Shown piece after piece: positions 1-8,260 of a stretch of 64,000 nt of DNA. Source of the DNA: GCA-2687515 sp002687515 (GTDB lineage Bacteria > Pseudomonadota > Alphaproteobacteria > Rhodospirillales > UBA2165); NCBI GenBank assembly GCA_030745835.1, contig JASLNU010000077.1, positions 13,087-77,086 of the forward strand, in the 5' to 3' direction. Made by a program: the position numbers and the translations under genes. Below the pieces are notes generated by a model. That model did not search any database, was not told the DNA's origin, and worked only from the letters and a program-made list of their open reading frames with translations. Position 1 is the first letter of the stretch. Each line of letters begins with the position of its first letter.

Positions 1-623
1 GCATCGCTCCGATGGACGGCGGGCGCGGCGCCGACCTCGGCTGCGGCGCTGGCGTTCACGCCATCGCCCTGGCTGGGCTCGGCTATCAAGTCGAGGCCAT
101 CGATTTTTCCGAAACGCTACTGGATGAGCTTGCCGAACGGCGCGGCGATCTGCCGGTTACGCCGATCCTCGGCGACATGCTGGACGCCGCACGGCTGGTC
201 GATGGGCCGGTGGACGTGGTCCTCTGCATGGGCGACACGCTGCCGCACCTGCAAAGCTTGGGCGAGGTGGAACGGCTCTTTGCTGGGTGCGCCGAACTGC
301 TGAAACCCGGCGGGCGCCTGGTCCTCGGCTTCCGCGATTTGAGCCGTGAAGCGGAAGGCCTCGACCGTTTCATAAGCGTACGCGAGACCGAACACCGCGT
401 CATGACCTGTTTCCTGGAATATGAGGAAGAGCATGTGAAGGTGCACGACCTGTTCCACGAATGGCAGGACGGCCATTGGCAGCTGCACAAAAGCATGTAC
501 CGGAAATTGCGCTTAGGCCCGGACCGCGCCGCCGAAATGCTGGCGGCGGCGGGCTTTGAAATGGCGGCGCGCGACGAGACGCGCGGCATGGTGCATCTGG
601 TTGCCGTGCGGCGCCAGGATTAG
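1..623 (+). CDS. SAM-dependent methyltransferase (5' end outside window)
   Basis: Class I SAM-dependent methyltransferase of unknown substrate. The glycine-rich motif I (ADLGCGAGVHAIALA) begins about eight residues after the first in-window ATG. It is followed by the acidic motif (VEAIDFSE), GDMLDA, and a motif near VVLCMGDTLPHL that closes the Rossmann-like fold. The frame stays open to the window edge (codons ATC GCT CCG precede ATG 12), and family members have about 20-40 residues before motif I, so the true start is probably upstream. The C-terminal half has the beta-rich YEEEHVKVHDLFHEW segment seen in small-molecule methyltransferases. Substrate cannot be assigned. Confidence 0.85.
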   Translation, partial: IAPMDGGRGADLGCGAGVHAIALAGLGYQVEAIDFSETLLDELAERRGDLPVTPILGDMLDAARLVDGPVDVVLCMGDTLPHLQSLGEVERLFAGCAELLKPGGRLVLGFRDLSREAEGLDRFISVRETEHRVMTCFLEYEEEHVKVHDLFHEWQDGHWQLHKSMYRKLRLGPDRAAEMLAAAGFEMAARDETRGMVHLVAVRRQD

Positions 624-625
624 CC

Positions 626-739
626 GTGTCCCGCCTCAAACCCCACCTCAAGGTTTTCCTCTACGCCGTGATCTTCGGCATGGCCGCCTACGGCGTTATT
701 CAGTTGGGGGTCATGCTGCACCGGTCGATCTTGAATTGA
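626..739 (+). CDS. possible 37-residue single-pass membrane protein
   Basis: A short frame opens with GTG two bases after the methyltransferase stop and encodes 37 residues. A basic N-terminus (MSRLKPHLK) precedes about 20 hydrophobic residues (VFLYAVIFGMAAYGVIQLG), then a short basic tail. That is the layout of a single-span inner-membrane micro-protein translationally coupled to the gene before it. No ribosome-binding site can be separated from the upstream coding sequence, and no family is recognised. It fills most of the gap before the convergent cyclase gene. Chance is a real alternative at this length. Confidence 0.35.
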   Translation: MSRLKPHLKVFLYAVIFGMAAYGVIQLGVMLHRSILN

Positions 740-748
740 CCCGCAGTT

Positions 749-2476
749 CTATTCCTCGCAAAGTCCGGCTTTATGGAGCCCTTCGACGATGCGGCCCCAA
801 TCGGCCGGATTTTTGTAAGGCAGTACCCGCGCCTTTTGCTCGAGGGAGTAATCGGGATTGATCTCGAGAACCTGGCGCCAGATTTCACTTGCGTCGTCGG
901 CGCGCCCGAGATGACCGTAGCAGGAGGCAAGAAGAACCCTGGAAATATCGGTTTCCGGGTTGCGCCGGATGCGTTGTTGCAGCAAAGGGATGGCGGCCTC
1001 AAATTCTCCCTTCAAGGCGTGGGCATGGGCCAAAAAATGCAGCCAAATGGTATGATGATGGGGATCAAGTCGTATGGCGTTGTTGAGGTTTTCGATAGCC
1101 TGGTCATAGTGTCCCGCGTATCCGAGGATATGCCCGCGCGCGCTCAAGTTCGCTGCATTATTAGGGTCGAGCGCCGTCGCTTGGTTGGCGGCATCAACGG
1201 CGCCGTCGATGTCGTGGGACCAGAGCCGGCCCAGGGCCAGGACACGGTGGGCATCGGCGTCCTGGCCATTGATGCCAACCGCCTCCGCCGCCAGCCGGCA
1301 GCCCCGCTCCAGAATCTCCGGCCCCGCGCCGTCCCAACCGCTCATGAATTGGTTATAGAGCGACATCGCCATTTCCCAGCGCGGCGCCCCGAATTCGGGG
1401 TCCAGGGCGATGGATTTTTCGAACATCGCCTGCGCTTCCCGCGTCGCTTCCGGGGTGAACCGGTAGAGCAGATCGCGGCCCCTCAATAGGTAATCATAGG
1501 CTTCCAGATTATCGGTTCCCGGCCCGCCGAGCCGCGCCTGCTCATCGGGATTGAGCGTCACTTGAAGCGCCTCGATAATATTCCGCGCAACCTCGTCCTG
1601 GACGGCGAAGATGTCTTCAAGCTCGCGGTCGTAGCGGTCCGCCCAAAGATGCGCGCCGTTGGCGCCGTCCACCAATTGCGCCGTGATGCGCACCCGCCCG
1701 CCCGCCTTGCGCACGCTGCCTTCGAGCACATAGGCGACGCCCAGTTCCCTGGCCACCTGGCGGACATCGACTGCCCTGCCCTTATAGGTGAAACTGGAAT
1801 TGCGGGCGATAACCATCAGCGTCGAGATTTTGGACAAATCGGTAATGATGTCTTCGGCAATACCGTCGGAGAAATATTCCTGGGACGCATCGTCGGACAG
1901 ATTGTCGAAGGGCAGAACGGCGATGGAGGGCCGGTCGGCGGTTTGAGTTTGTGGCGCCGCCGGCGCGGCGGCAACGGACCCCAGTGCATAGACGCGCACC
2001 GGCCTGGAGACATTTTTAACCTCCTGCTCGCCCATGTCGCGGTAATCGGCGTCGATGCGGTTGCGCACCGATTCATGGACCATGCCGGAAATACAGATAC
2101 CGCCGGGCTCGGCCAGGGCTTCGATGCGGGCGGCTACATTCACCCCCTCGCCGTGGATATCGCGGCCATCGTCGATGATATCGCCGAGATTGACGCCGAT
2201 GCGGAAATCGAGGCTGCTGGACAGCAGGCCGGCCTGCAGATCGATGGCGCAGTTGACCGCGTCCTCGACGGTCGGAAATTCGGCCAGGAAGCCGTCGCCG
2301 GTCAGCTTGACGACGCGGCCGGAACGGGCACCGATGGCCGGCTCAATGACACCGTCGCGGGCCACTTGCCAAGCGGCGACCGTACCTTCGGAATCCTCTT
2401 CCATCAGGCGCGTATAGCCGGCCACATCGGCGGCCAGCACGGCGGCAAGCCGCCGTTGCACAGGCTGATCGCTCAT
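749..2476 (-). CDS. class III adenylate/guanylate cyclase with TolB-like and TPR regions
   Basis: Predicted cytoplasmic signalling cyclase making cAMP (or cGMP). Residues about 8-170 are a class III catalytic domain: metal-binding Asp17 (DVAGYTRL) and Asp61 (KLTGDGFLAEF), adenine-contacting Lys57 and Asp106, and transition-state Asn113 and Arg117 (VNVAARIE). The catalytic set looks complete. Residues about 185-320 are a TolB/FlgO-like domain (SIAVLPFDNLSDD, YVLEGSVRKAGGRVRITAQL), and the rest holds TPR-type repeats (ALDPNNAANLSARGHI, IRLDPHHHTIWLH). The architecture is common in alphaproteobacteria. GGGAAG lies upstream of ATG 2476. A cyclic-nucleotide-binding protein gene ends at 15834 and is a possible receiver. 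Confidence 0.93.
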   Translation of the reverse strand: MSDQPVQRRLAAVLAADVAGYTRLMEEDSEGTVAAWQVARDGVIEPAIGARSGRVVKLTGDGFLAEFPTVEDAVNCAIDLQAGLLSSSLDFRIGVNLGDIIDDGRDIHGEGVNVAARIEALAEPGGICISGMVHESVRNRIDADYRDMGEQEVKNVSRPVRVYALGSVAAAPAAPQTQTADRPSIAVLPFDNLSDDASQEYFSDGIAEDIITDLSKISTLMVIARNSSFTYKGRAVDVRQVARELGVAYVLEGSVRKAGGRVRITAQLVDGANGAHLWADRYDRELEDIFAVQDEVARNIIEALQVTLNPDEQARLGGPGTDNLEAYDYLLRGRDLLYRFTPEATREAQAMFEKSIALDPEFGAPRWEMAMSLYNQFMSGWDGAGPEILERGCRLAAEAVGINGQDADAHRVLALGRLWSHDIDGAVDAANQATALDPNNAANLSARGHILGYAGHYDQAIENLNNAIRLDPHHHTIWLHFLAHAHALKGEFEAAIPLLQQRIRRNPETDISRVLLASCYGHLGRADDASEIWRQVLEINPDYSLEQKARVLPYKNPADWGRIVEGLHKAGLCEE

Positions 2477-2584
2477 TTGCTTCCCTGCATGCCCGATTGG
2501 ACGGGCATTTTATTCCGGCCATTGTAGCGAAAGACGCGTCGCTGGCAACGACGGCGACGACGGCGCCTCTGTGCCGCCCGTGTT

Positions 2585-3469
2585 TTAGACCAGCTTCTTC
2601 AGCCCCAGTATGGCGCGTGCCTCTTCCGCCGTCGCCGGTTCCTTGCCGAGGGTGCGCAGGATTCCGACGCCGCGTTCGACCAGCGCCGCATTGCTCGGCG
2701 CCGGCACGCCCTTGTCGAGATAGAGGTTATCTTCCATGCCGACCCGGACATGGCCGCCGAGCAGCGCCGATTGGGCGAGCATCGGAAATTCGCCGGCGCC
2801 GATGCCGAACGACGCCCAATGGGCGCCGGCGGGCAGATGATCGCGCATGAACATCATGTGATCGGTCGTTTGCTCCAGCCCCCAGGGAATGCCGAGGCAA
2901 ATCTGATAGAGCGGCGGCGCCTCGATGACGCCGTCGGCGACCATCTTGTTGGCCAACCGCAAGTGGCCGGTGTCGAAGACTTCGATCTCCGGCTTGGCGC
3001 CGACGCGCTTGGCGGTCTCGGCCATGCGTTTGAGATGCTCGGGCGTGTTGATAATCACGAAATCGCCGAAATTCATGCTGCCGTAATCGAGGGTGCAGAT
3101 TTCAGGCTTGTTTTCTTCGACATGCTGCATGCGGATATCGGGGGTCTGCACGGCCGAGGTGCCGGCGGCGTCATTGGCGTCCGGCGCGCTCGGCGTAAAA
3201 CGGGCGCCGTGGCCGCAGGTCAGATTGATCACCACATCGGTGCCGTCGTCGCGGATGCGCTCGACGACCTCTTTATAAAGCTCCGGCGCCATGCTCGGCG
3301 CGCCGGTTTCGGGATCGCGGACATGGATATGCACGACGGCGGCGCCCGCCTTGGCCGCCTCGATGCCGGAATTGGCAATTTCTTCGGGGGTAATCGGCAG
3401 GCCGGGATGCTTCTTCGGCGGCGTCACCGAGCCGGTGAGCGCACAGGTTAAAATCGTCTTCGCGGCCAT
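2585..3469 (-). CDS. beta-keto acid cleavage enzyme (BKACE, DUF849 family)
   Basis: 294-residue protein of the 3-keto-5-aminohexanoate cleavage enzyme family. Members are zinc enzymes that condense a beta-keto acid with acetyl-CoA to give acetoacetate and a new CoA ester. Visible signs are the N-terminal TCALTGSVTPPKKHPGLPITPEE, the zinc-binding HxH in VVHIHVRDPETG, NLTCGHGARFTPS, and the C-terminal GGHVRVGMEDNLYLDKG block. Length is normal for the family. The family acts on varied substrates (carnitine, lysine and other degradation routes), and the neighbours do not decide which applies here. Start ATG 3469 follows GGGAGC. Confidence 0.92.
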   Translation of the reverse strand: MAAKTILTCALTGSVTPPKKHPGLPITPEEIANSGIEAAKAGAAVVHIHVRDPETGAPSMAPELYKEVVERIRDDGTDVVINLTCGHGARFTPSAPDANDAAGTSAVQTPDIRMQHVEENKPEICTLDYGSMNFGDFVIINTPEHLKRMAETAKRVGAKPEIEVFDTGHLRLANKMVADGVIEAPPLYQICLGIPWGLEQTTDHMMFMRDHLPAGAHWASFGIGAGEFPMLAQSALLGGHVRVGMEDNLYLDKGVPAPSNAALVERGVGILRTLGKEPATAEEARAILGLKKLV

Positions 3470-3613
3470 CTCTCATTGCTCCCTGGTTGATAGGCTGATC
3501 CGGGCGATTGTAGCGGAAGTCTCCGGCCAGGCAACGCCGGGGAGGCGGCGCGTTGAAATTGAGTGTCTGGCAGCCTAGTATTTTGCCCCCCATATGCTGG
3601 AGAAAGACCCATC

Positions 3614-4933
3614 ATGGATACAGGCATCGCTTCAACCGTCGGCCTGAACCTCGACTACCAGACCGGCTTCGGCAACGAATTTCAGACCGAAGCCGTGGCC
3701 GGCGCCCTGCCTGAGGGCAGGAATTCACCGCAGAAGGCGCCCCTCGGGCTCTATGCGGAGATCATCTCGGGCACCGCCTTCACGGCGCCCCGGGCCGACA
3801 ATCAGCGCACCTGGTTCTACCGCATCCGGCCGTCGGTGGTGCACAAGCCGTTCCGGCAGGTGGACGCCAAGCACTTACGCGGCGCGCCCTTCGACGATGC
3901 CCCCGCCAATCCCAGCCAGATGCGCTGGAACCCGCCTGCCATTCCCGAAGCGCCGACCGACTTTATCGACGGCCTGATGACCCTCTGCGGCGGCGGCGAT
4001 GCGATGGCCGGCGGCGGACTGGCGGTGCATATCTACGCCGCCAATACCTCGATGACCGAGCGGTTTTTCTACAACGCCGACGGTGAGTTTCTGATCGTGC
4101 CCCAGATGGGCCGCATACTGCTGCGAACCGAAATGGGCAATCTGGAATTCGGGCCCGGTGAGATCGGGCTCGCGCCGCGCGGCGTCAAGTTCCACGTCGA
4201 ACTGCCGGACGGCGAGGCGCGCGGCTATGTCGCCGAGAATTTCGGCGCCGCCCTGCGCTTGCCCAACCTTGGCCCGATCGGTTCCAACGGGCTCGCCAAT
4301 CCGCGCGACTTCAAAACGCCGGTGGCGGCCTTCGAGGACCGCGAGGGAGATTTTACCCTGACAGCTAAGTTCGAGGGCAATCTGTGGGACGCCGAGATCG
4401 GTCATTCGCCGCTCGACGTGGTCGGCTGGCACGGCAACCTGGCGCCTTATAAATACAACCTCGCCGATTTCATGGTTATCAACACGGTCAGTTTCGACCA
4501 TTGCGATCCGTCCATCTTCACGGTGCTGACCTCGCAGTCGGCGACGCCGGGCACCGCCAATCTGGATTTCGTCATCTTCCCGCCGCGCTGGATGGTCGGC
4601 GAGGACACCTACCGGCCGCCCTGGTTCCACCGCAATTACATGAGCGAGTTCATGGGCCTGATTACCGGCGCCTATGACGGCCGCGAGGAAGGTTTCGTTC
4701 CCGGCGGATCGAGCCTGCACAACCGCATGACGCCGCACGGCAACGATGCCGAGGTCTATGAAAAGGCGAGCACCGAAAAGCTTGAGCCCACCTACCTCGC
4801 CGATACCATGGCCTTCATGTTCGAAACCCACCTCGCCTACCGGCCGACCCGCTTCGCCCTCGAAACACCGCTTTTGCAGAAGAATTATTTCGAAACCTGG
4901 CAAGGGCTGAAAAGGCATTTCAAGGGTGGATAG
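3614..4933 (+). CDS. hmgA: homogentisate 1,2-dioxygenase
   Basis: 439-residue Fe(II) dioxygenase that opens homogentisate to maleylacetoacetate in tyrosine/phenylalanine and phenylacetate breakdown. The N-terminus has the typical LDYQTGFGNEFQTEA and EALPEGRNSPQKAPLGLYAE-like region. The iron ligands are all present with family spacing: His339 (PPWFHRNY), Glu345 (MSEFMG) and His375 (MTPHGND). I place the start at ATG 3614 because GGAGAAA lies about ten bases upstream; an upstream in-frame start would add 17 unrelated residues. The stop overlaps the P450 start by eight bases, so the two are probably cotranscribed. fahA and maiA are not nearby, which is unusual for a tyrosine operon. Confidence 0.97.
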   Translation: MDTGIASTVGLNLDYQTGFGNEFQTEAVAGALPEGRNSPQKAPLGLYAEIISGTAFTAPRADNQRTWFYRIRPSVVHKPFRQVDAKHLRGAPFDDAPANPSQMRWNPPAIPEAPTDFIDGLMTLCGGGDAMAGGGLAVHIYAANTSMTERFFYNADGEFLIVPQMGRILLRTEMGNLEFGPGEIGLAPRGVKFHVELPDGEARGYVAENFGAALRLPNLGPIGSNGLANPRDFKTPVAAFEDREGDFTLTAKFEGNLWDAEIGHSPLDVVGWHGNLAPYKYNLADFMVINTVSFDHCDPSIFTVLTSQSATPGTANLDFVIFPPRWMVGEDTYRPPWFHRNYMSEFMGLITGAYDGREEGFVPGGSSLHNRMTPHGNDAEVYEKASTEKLEPTYLADTMAFMFETHLAYRPTRFALETPLLQKNYFETWQGLKRHFKGG

Positions 4934-6152
4934 TCCGGCAAATCCCGGCGCCGATGAGGCGCGCGCCTTCGATCTCAATGCCATCGGCGACGAATTCCTG
5001 GAAAACCCGTTTCCCATGTACCGGGCCTTGCGCGAACATGCGCCGATCCACATCAACCCGGACGGCACCTATTTCCTGACCCGCTATGACGACGTCATGG
5101 CCGGCTATCGCCACCGGGCGATGAGTTCCGATAAGAAAGTCGATTTCAAACCCAAGTTCGGCGGCGGCCCGCTTTACACCCACCACACCACTTCCCTGGT
5201 GTTCAACGATGATCCCTACCACAAGCGGGTGCGCAAGCTCCTGGCCGGCGCCTTTTCGCCGCGCCAGCTTGCGGCCCTGACCCCGGTGATCGAAGACATT
5301 GTCGAGAAAATGCTGGACGATGTCGCCGAGATGGGCAGCTTCGATGCGGTCACCGACTACGCCTTGCGCCTGCCGACCGAGATTATCGCCGATATGCTGG
5401 GCGTGCCCGAAGCCCACCGGCACCTAATGCACGGCTATTCAAACCTGATCCTGGGCGCCCTCGATCCCATCGTGCCGCCGGCCAAGATGGCGGCAGGCCA
5501 CCAAGCGGTGGAGGAATTCGGCGCCCTGCTCGCCGACCTGATCGATCACCGCAGGAAACACCCCGGCGAAGGCGAGCGCGGCGAAGTGTTGGCCGCGCTG
5601 ATCTTCGGCGAGATCGACGGCGAGAAACTGAGCGACGAGGAATTGGTGCAGAACTGTATCTTCCTGTTGAACGCCGGCCACGAAACGACGGCCAGCATGG
5701 TCGGCCATGGGCTCGCCACCTTGCTCGAAAATCCGGTTGAATTGCGGCGACTGCAGGGTGATCCGGGCCTGATCGAACCGGCGGTGGAGGAGTTCTTGCG
5801 CCTGCAAAGCCCGCTGCAGATCGGCCACCGCAAGGCCACCGAGGATGTGGAATTTTCATCGGCCACCATCCCCGCCGGCGCCTTCATCCATCTTTGTATC
5901 GCCGGCGCCAACCGCGATCCGGAAGTCTTCGACGATCCGGAAAATGTCGATATCGGGCGCGATCCAAATCCGCAGATTTCGTTCGGCGCCGGCCAGCATG
6001 TCTGCATGGGCAATACGCTGGGCCGTATCGAGGGGCGGATCGCCATCGGCCGCTTCGTCGAGCGCTTTGCCAAGATGCGCCAGGCCGGCGAGAAGCGTTA
6101 TCACGGCCGCGCCAAATTCCGCGGCTTGAAAACCTTGCCGATGGAAGTGTAA
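4926..6152 (+). CDS. cytochrome P450
   Basis: 408-residue soluble bacterial P450, which inserts one oxygen atom from O2 into a substrate using electrons from a ferredoxin. Helix I carries the oxygen-activating AGHETT motif, helix K the ExxR pair (EEFLRLQ), and the heme loop FGAGQHVCMGNTLGRIEG puts the thiolate ligand at Cys360. Length is normal. The start is GTG 4926, inside the last codons of hmgA, so expression is probably coupled to it. No ferredoxin or ferredoxin reductase gene lies beside it, so redox partners must come from elsewhere. Linkage to hmgA suggests an aromatic substrate, but this is inference. Confidence 0.95.
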   Translation: MDSPANPGADEARAFDLNAIGDEFLENPFPMYRALREHAPIHINPDGTYFLTRYDDVMAGYRHRAMSSDKKVDFKPKFGGGPLYTHHTTSLVFNDDPYHKRVRKLLAGAFSPRQLAALTPVIEDIVEKMLDDVAEMGSFDAVTDYALRLPTEIIADMLGVPEAHRHLMHGYSNLILGALDPIVPPAKMAAGHQAVEEFGALLADLIDHRRKHPGEGERGEVLAALIFGEIDGEKLSDEELVQNCIFLLNAGHETTASMVGHGLATLLENPVELRRLQGDPGLIEPAVEEFLRLQSPLQIGHRKATEDVEFSSATIPAGAFIHLCIAGANRDPEVFDDPENVDIGRDPNPQISFGAGQHVCMGNTLGRIEGRIAIGRFVERFAKMRQAGEKRYHGRAKFRGLKTLPMEV

Positions 6153-6192
6153 CGGGAATAGCGCGCAAGGGTTGGCATGGCCGGATAATACG

Positions 6193-7323
6193 TTAGCGCC
6201 CCAGCACCTGGTGCAGCAGTTCGACGGCGGCGATGTGGTCGGCGATCAGGCCTTCCATATAGTCTTGCGGCGTCGCCAGCCCGGTTTGCGCCGACATTTT
6301 GGCCGGACCGCGTCCGAAACCGCAGGGCGCGGCGATGCCGAAGTCGGGAATATGAGTTTTGATCAATTGCATTTGCCGGCGCATGCCGCCCTCTTCATGG
6401 AGGGCGTGGATCAGGCCCATATAGACGCGGGCGCCGCCGGTCTCCAAATCCGCCAGGGGCGCGGTATAGGCTTCGTCGGTGCCGGCAACGGTCGGCATGT
6501 GCAGGAAATCGACGGGCCGCCCGGACGCGGCGACACCGGCGTTGCACAATAATACGCAGCCGGTGAGGTCGCTCGGCTGGCGCACCGGCCAGCCGGTCGC
6601 GGTGCCGTAGCAGGCATGATATCCGAGCGCCACCTGGCGCGGGATATGGGCAGAGACGTCATGCGCCGGGGCGAACAGTTCGGTGACCATATCCTTGACC
6701 GCCGGCGTCGGCCCGCCTTCTTCTTCGAGCGCCCGCTCGATCAACGTGTCCTCGATGGCGCAGTCCCACTGGATGGCCAGATCACCATGCGGGATGTTTT
6801 CGAAGATGGTCGTCACCTCGTGGTGCAGTGCCTCGGTGAAACCGTCGCGGATGCGCGGATAGTCGTCGGGATCCTGGAAAAACAGGCGGATGCCGCTGGC
6901 CGTCAGGGGGATCGAAACCTGGAAGCGGACGCCGGCGGGAATGACGCCTTCACCGCGCAAGGTCTTAAAAACGAAATAGGAGTTGATGGCGTCGCGGGCA
7001 TAGCCGAGGCGCCATCCGGGATCGCCGAAGCGCACCTGTTTGACCCCCGGCTTGACCTTGAACAGCCATTTCGCCTCAGCGCCAAGCTGTCTGCCGCTCG
7101 AGGCTTCGACGCCTTCGGCGGTCATCGGGCGTTCGATGGTTTCGATGTCGGGATGGCCATGAAAGACGCGATAGGCCAGATGATTGATCCAAAAGGTGCG
7201 ATCGCCGATCTCGCCGTCGGGGATAAACGGCATCCACGCGCCGAGCGGCGGGCCGATGGCGCGGAACACTTGTTCGGTGGTGTCGTAGGGAACGCTGCCC
7301 ACCAGCATCAGATCTTCGGCCAC
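6193..7323 (-). CDS. MetE/UROD-like fold protein, function unknown
   Basis: 376-residue protein I read as a stand-alone relative of the C-terminal catalytic domain of cobalamin-independent methionine synthase. Supporting blocks are VGSVPYDTTEQVFRAIG at the start, VRFQVSIPLTASG, LAIQWDCAIED, LGYHACYGTATG (a His/Cys pair like the MetE zinc site), VDFLHMPTV, and the C-terminal FGIAAPCGFGRGP. It lacks the MetE N-terminal domain, so it is unlikely to be methionine synthase. Similar short proteins are usually listed as hypothetical, and methyl or one-carbon transfer is only a guess. It converges with the P450 gene, 40 bp away. Confidence 0.6.
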   Translation of the reverse strand: MAEDLMLVGSVPYDTTEQVFRAIGPPLGAWMPFIPDGEIGDRTFWINHLAYRVFHGHPDIETIERPMTAEGVEASSGRQLGAEAKWLFKVKPGVKQVRFGDPGWRLGYARDAINSYFVFKTLRGEGVIPAGVRFQVSIPLTASGIRLFFQDPDDYPRIRDGFTEALHHEVTTIFENIPHGDLAIQWDCAIEDTLIERALEEEGGPTPAVKDMVTELFAPAHDVSAHIPRQVALGYHACYGTATGWPVRQPSDLTGCVLLCNAGVAASGRPVDFLHMPTVAGTDEAYTAPLADLETGGARVYMGLIHALHEEGGMRRQMQLIKTHIPDFGIAAPCGFGRGPAKMSAQTGLATPQDYMEGLIADHIAAVELLHQVLGR

Positions 7324-7364
7324 GTTCTACCTCCCGTCATGCGCCCGCCCGAAGCGACGATAAG

Positions 7365-8171
7365 TTAGCCGCCCGGTTTGAGCGCCTTCCAGACCTTCTT
7401 GGTGGTATCGCTCATTAATATGTCGTGCTGATTGCCGAGGCAGGCGCGCAGGCCCGGCATCGATTCGACACGCAGCTTGAACCGGCAAGCCTTGATCGCC
7501 CGGGTCAGCAGGCGCGCGGTTTCCGGCTGTTTCGCCGCGGCATCCGCAGCAACCACCTCATTCCAGACCGGTTCGATCCGATCCGCGCCGACATGCCGGC
7601 TCAAGGGCAGCCGGTTGATCATCTGATTGAGGTATTCGGTGGCGGTCAAGCTCGCCCGGTCGCCATGCATGGCGCCATCGGCGAGGGGACGGAGGGCGCC
7701 CGTGTAGCGTTCGATCTCTCGCCGGCTCAGCGGGTTGGTATCACCGGCCGCGGCAACCGGAACGGCGGACGCCAACGGACCGACGGAAAGCGCGGCGGTC
7801 TCGATGTTCAACCCGGCGTCGCGGAGCGCGGCCTCGGGCAGGCGCACCAGCACCGAAGTGAAGGAGCGCACCGAGCGCATCGTGACCCGGTGGGCGATCG
7901 CCAGCGAGCGCCTGAGGCTGTCCGGCCCGGTGGCGGTCACCGTTATTTCGGTTCCTTTCGCAGGCGTATACGCGGTGCCCGGCTCGGGCACGTCGCGCTG
8001 CTGCTGCAGACAGACGGCGGAAATCTCGGCGCTGCAGGTGCCGCCGGCGCAGGTCAGCGGCACCGGCTTGGCCGATGCCACCAGCCCCAAAATCTGCGGC
8101 GCGGCCTCAAGTCCGGTTGCGGCAACGAGGAAAGGAAGGGCGGCAAATATTGCAACGGCTTTGGGATACAT
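7365..8171 (-). CDS. secreted hypothetical protein
   Basis: I do not recognise the family. Starting at ATG 8171, 268 residues open with a clear signal peptide (MYPKAVAIFAALPFLVAATGLEA) and a likely signal peptidase I site before APQ. The mature part has four cysteines, two close together (TCAGGTCSAE), and a C-terminal stretch rich in Lys/Arg. The start is chosen because GGAGGT lies four bases upstream of this ATG; another ATG 12 bases earlier overlaps that site. The export signal places it in the periplasm or outer envelope. The downstream neighbour on the same strand, 42 bp on, is the MetE-like gene. Confidence 0.75.
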   Translation of the reverse strand: MYPKAVAIFAALPFLVAATGLEAAPQILGLVASAKPVPLTCAGGTCSAEISAVCLQQQRDVPEPGTAYTPAKGTEITVTATGPDSLRRSLAIAHRVTMRSVRSFTSVLVRLPEAALRDAGLNIETAALSVGPLASAVPVAAAGDTNPLSRREIERYTGALRPLADGAMHGDRASLTATEYLNQMINRLPLSRHVGADRIEPVWNEVVAADAAAKQPETARLLTRAIKACRFKLRVESMPGLRACLGNQHDILMSDTTKKVWKALKPGG

Positions 8172-8260
8172 CGATACCTCCACATCTGCAATTCCAGCGG
8201 ATTATGCCCTAGTTTACACGCAAACCAGATTGCAGGGAAACGGGTAAGTTCCCAGCGCCG

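Noticed and set aside
2489..2513. Terminator-like hairpin GCCCG/CGGGC with ATTTTATT
   Set aside because: It would act on the plus strand, where no gene ends; on the minus strand it precedes the cyclase start and has no T-tract.
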